Below are positions 21,131-21,181 of a stretch of 21,181 bases of DNA, piece after piece. The position numbers were made by a program, and so were the translations under genes. The DNA is from JACPYG01 sp964356545 (GTDB lineage Bacteria; Patescibacteriota; Minisyncoccia; Minisyncoccales; Staskawiczbacteraceae), in contig CAYHHX010000006.1 in the NCBI GenBank assembly GCA_964356545.1, forward strand, positions 1 through 21,181, read 5' to 3'. The first letter of the stretch is position 1. Each line of letters begins with the position of its first letter. Under the pieces are notes generated by a model. The model saw only the letters and a program-made list of their open reading frames with translations. It was not told where the DNA came from and did not search any database.

Positions 21131-21181
21131 TTATTTATTTTCTTTTGGCGTTTTTGTTCCATATCTACTTCTACCTTGTTT
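21131..21181 (-). CDS. rpsL: 30S ribosomal protein S12 (uS12), C-terminal end only
   Basis: The last 16 codons before a TAA at 21131-21133 read KQGRSRYGTKTPKENK, the usual S12 C-terminus, and the gene lies directly upstream of rpsG as in the standard str operon. The rest lies beyond the right edge of the window, so the decoding-site residues cannot be seen. Confidence 0.9.
   Translation of the reverse strand, partial: KQGRSRYGTKTPKENK

Overview
The window is a 21-kb piece of an AT-rich bacterial chromosome (about one third GC by eye) in which every credible gene lies on the minus strand. It carries the translation-machinery supercluster of a Candidate Phyla Radiation (Patescibacteria) genome, probably a Parcubacteria-type lineage. 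The placement is inferred from several traits: no rpmD (L30) between rpsE and rplO, a shortened alanyl-tRNA synthetase, zinc-type S14, low-complexity tails on several ribosomal proteins, and a membrane-anchored Baseplate J-like protein of a kind I associate with CPR genomes. No tRNA, rRNA, CRISPR array, transposase or phage gene was seen.

Layout in the direction of transcription (high to low coordinates). At 21181-17268 lies the str cluster: rpsL (3' end only), rpsG, fusA and tuf, with a good promoter candidate just before tuf. At 17208-5045 the S10 and spc clusters follow without interruption: rpsJ, rplC, rplD, rplW, rplB, rpsS, rplV, rpsC, rplP, rpmC, rpsQ, rplN, rplX, rplE, rpsN, rpsH, rplF, rplR, rpsE, rplO, secY, adk and map. 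Most genes touch or overlap, several by ATGA. The run ends in a strong palindromic terminator at 5012-5043, so the usual continuation (infA, rpmJ, rpsM, rpsK, rpsD, rpoA, rplQ) is not here. Then come tpiA and a YkuK/DUF458 RNase H-like gene as a pair, a self-contained small-gene cassette at about 3217-3646, alaS, the Baseplate J-like protein, and what may be the first codons of another gene at the left edge.

The genes form one functional block: ribosome assembly, the two elongation GTPases, the Sec channel that receives nascent chains, adenylate kinase for nucleotide balance, and methionine aminopeptidase for N-terminal processing.

The unexpected material is mostly between genes. The rplC-rplD gap is almost filled by a perfect 23-bp inverted repeat around a 28-nt loop that is GC-rich except at its ends, and partial matches to it lie in other gene leaders. 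The rpsJ-rplC gap holds two tandem hairpins. The small gene at 3321-3560 is about 50% GC in a roughly 30% GC setting and has a consensus -35, a perfect Shine-Dalgarno, a 5' stem-loop and a structured 3' end with a terminator; I do not recognise its product. Several promoters sit so close to their start codons that the transcripts would be leaderless. No stretch longer than 300 bases lacks a gene; the longest gaps are 3561-3717, 3168-3320 and 10182-10313, each described below.
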